This document shows, one piece after another, positions 63,712 to 64,000 of a stretch of DNA of 64,000 nucleotides. A program made the position numbers and the translations under genes. Within the stretch, counting starts at the first letter, position 1. Every line of letters starts with the position of its first letter. The DNA is taken from the NCBI GenBank assembly GCA_036877525.1, contig JAZGTH010000002.1, positions 6,122,501 through 6,186,500 of the forward strand, given 5' to 3'. The notes beneath the pieces were generated by a model that did not search any database, was not told the DNA's origin, and saw only the letters and a program-made list of their open reading frames with translations. This DNA comes from Chromobotia macracanthus. Its lineage: Eukaryota > Chordata > Actinopteri > Cypriniformes > Botiidae.

Positions 63712-63960
63712 CACTGTAAAAAAACTTTGCTGCCTTAAATTTTTAAGTTTAATCAATTTGGTTGCACAAGTCATTTCAACTTACTCTTTGTAATCCTGAC
63801 TGGTGTGAAGTTGAGGCGACTGATAAGAAATAGTTGGAAAATTGCTTAACCTATTTTTTAAGTTATACCAGTCAGGATTTAAAAAATGCAGTTGAAATTA
63901 CTTGTATAGCCAAGTTGATTAAACATAAAAATTTAAGGCAGCAAGTTTTTTTTTACAGTG
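63712..63960. mobile_element. Fold-back MITE with about 70-bp inverted ends
   Basis: Starts 'cactgtaaaaaaactttgct' and ends with the near reverse complement. The arms match for about 70 bp each with a handful of differences. A second inner pair, 'aatcctgactggt' and 'accagtcaggatt', makes most of the element self-complementary. No frame. The 'cactgtaaaaa' end is typical of several fish MITE families. Confidence 0.8.
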
Positions 63961-64000
63961 TGTTATAATCATTGTTGAAAATAAAAAAGACGTGTGTTTC

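Larger units (their letters stand above)
59741..64000. other. Intergenic stretch right of piwil1
   Basis: No gene recognised. It contains a TA run near 59944-59961, CT/TC tracts near 61455, the long TA microsatellite at 63176-63237, a fold-back MITE at the end, and a motif-rich block at 62640-63000. In human, FZD10 lies next to PIWIL1; no Frizzled coding sequence is seen here. Confidence 0.5.

Overview
This window is vertebrate nuclear DNA, almost certainly from a bony fish of the carp/loach group (Cypriniformes). It is AT-rich and gene-sparse, with GT/AG introns. It has many dinucleotide repeats and several tRNA-derived SINE families. It also carries copies of a repeat that ends in the cypriniform-style strings 'gggtgagtaaatgatgacag' and 'gtgaactatccctttaa'. 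No bacterial, viral or CRISPR features were seen. The species cannot be fixed from sequence alone.

Two complete protein-coding genes lie on the minus strand. (1) piwil1 (57912 down to 52514) has 20 coding exons that join in frame to an 852-residue Piwi protein. Its whole D-E-D-H slicer tetrad (D623, E661, D693, H827) is present. (2) A syntaxin-2 gene (50778 down to 44810) has nine shared exons encoding the Habc and SNARE parts, followed by two alternative last exons. Each last exon carries its own transmembrane helix and stop codon, giving predicted products of 309 and 290 residues.

A third minus-strand gene is represented by at least one and perhaps three small phase-0 exons: 41592-41720, 27076-27222 and 5377-5460. 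The 5377-5460 exon encodes a charged coiled coil resembling the N-terminal coil of the RIM-binding proteins (RIMBP2/TSPOAP1). PIWIL1, RIMBP2 and STX2 are neighbours on human 12q24.33, so rimbp2 is the best guess. If so, positions 1-41720 are mostly rimbp2 introns, with a CpG-rich putative internal promoter near 39.2-39.5 kb.

The rest is non-coding: SINEs, MITEs, a Tc1-type relic, LINE remnants, microsatellites, and a few motif-rich stretches that look like conserved enhancers (about 8.6-9.4, 30.2-30.8, 34.6-34.8 and 62.6-63.0 kb). Upstream of piwil1 are two CACGTG E-boxes flanking an E2F-like site (58817-58843) and a near-perfect CTCF core (59726-59740). The three genes do not form a pathway: piwil1 acts in germline piRNA silencing, while syntaxin-2 and RIM-BP act in membrane fusion and presynaptic scaffolding. 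Their proximity reflects ancient synteny.

I did not find a convincing undescribed biological system. The most useful leads are the syntaxin alternative tails, the unidentified 49-codon exon at 27 kb, the candidate rimbp2 exons and promoter, and the piwil1 upstream motif cluster.
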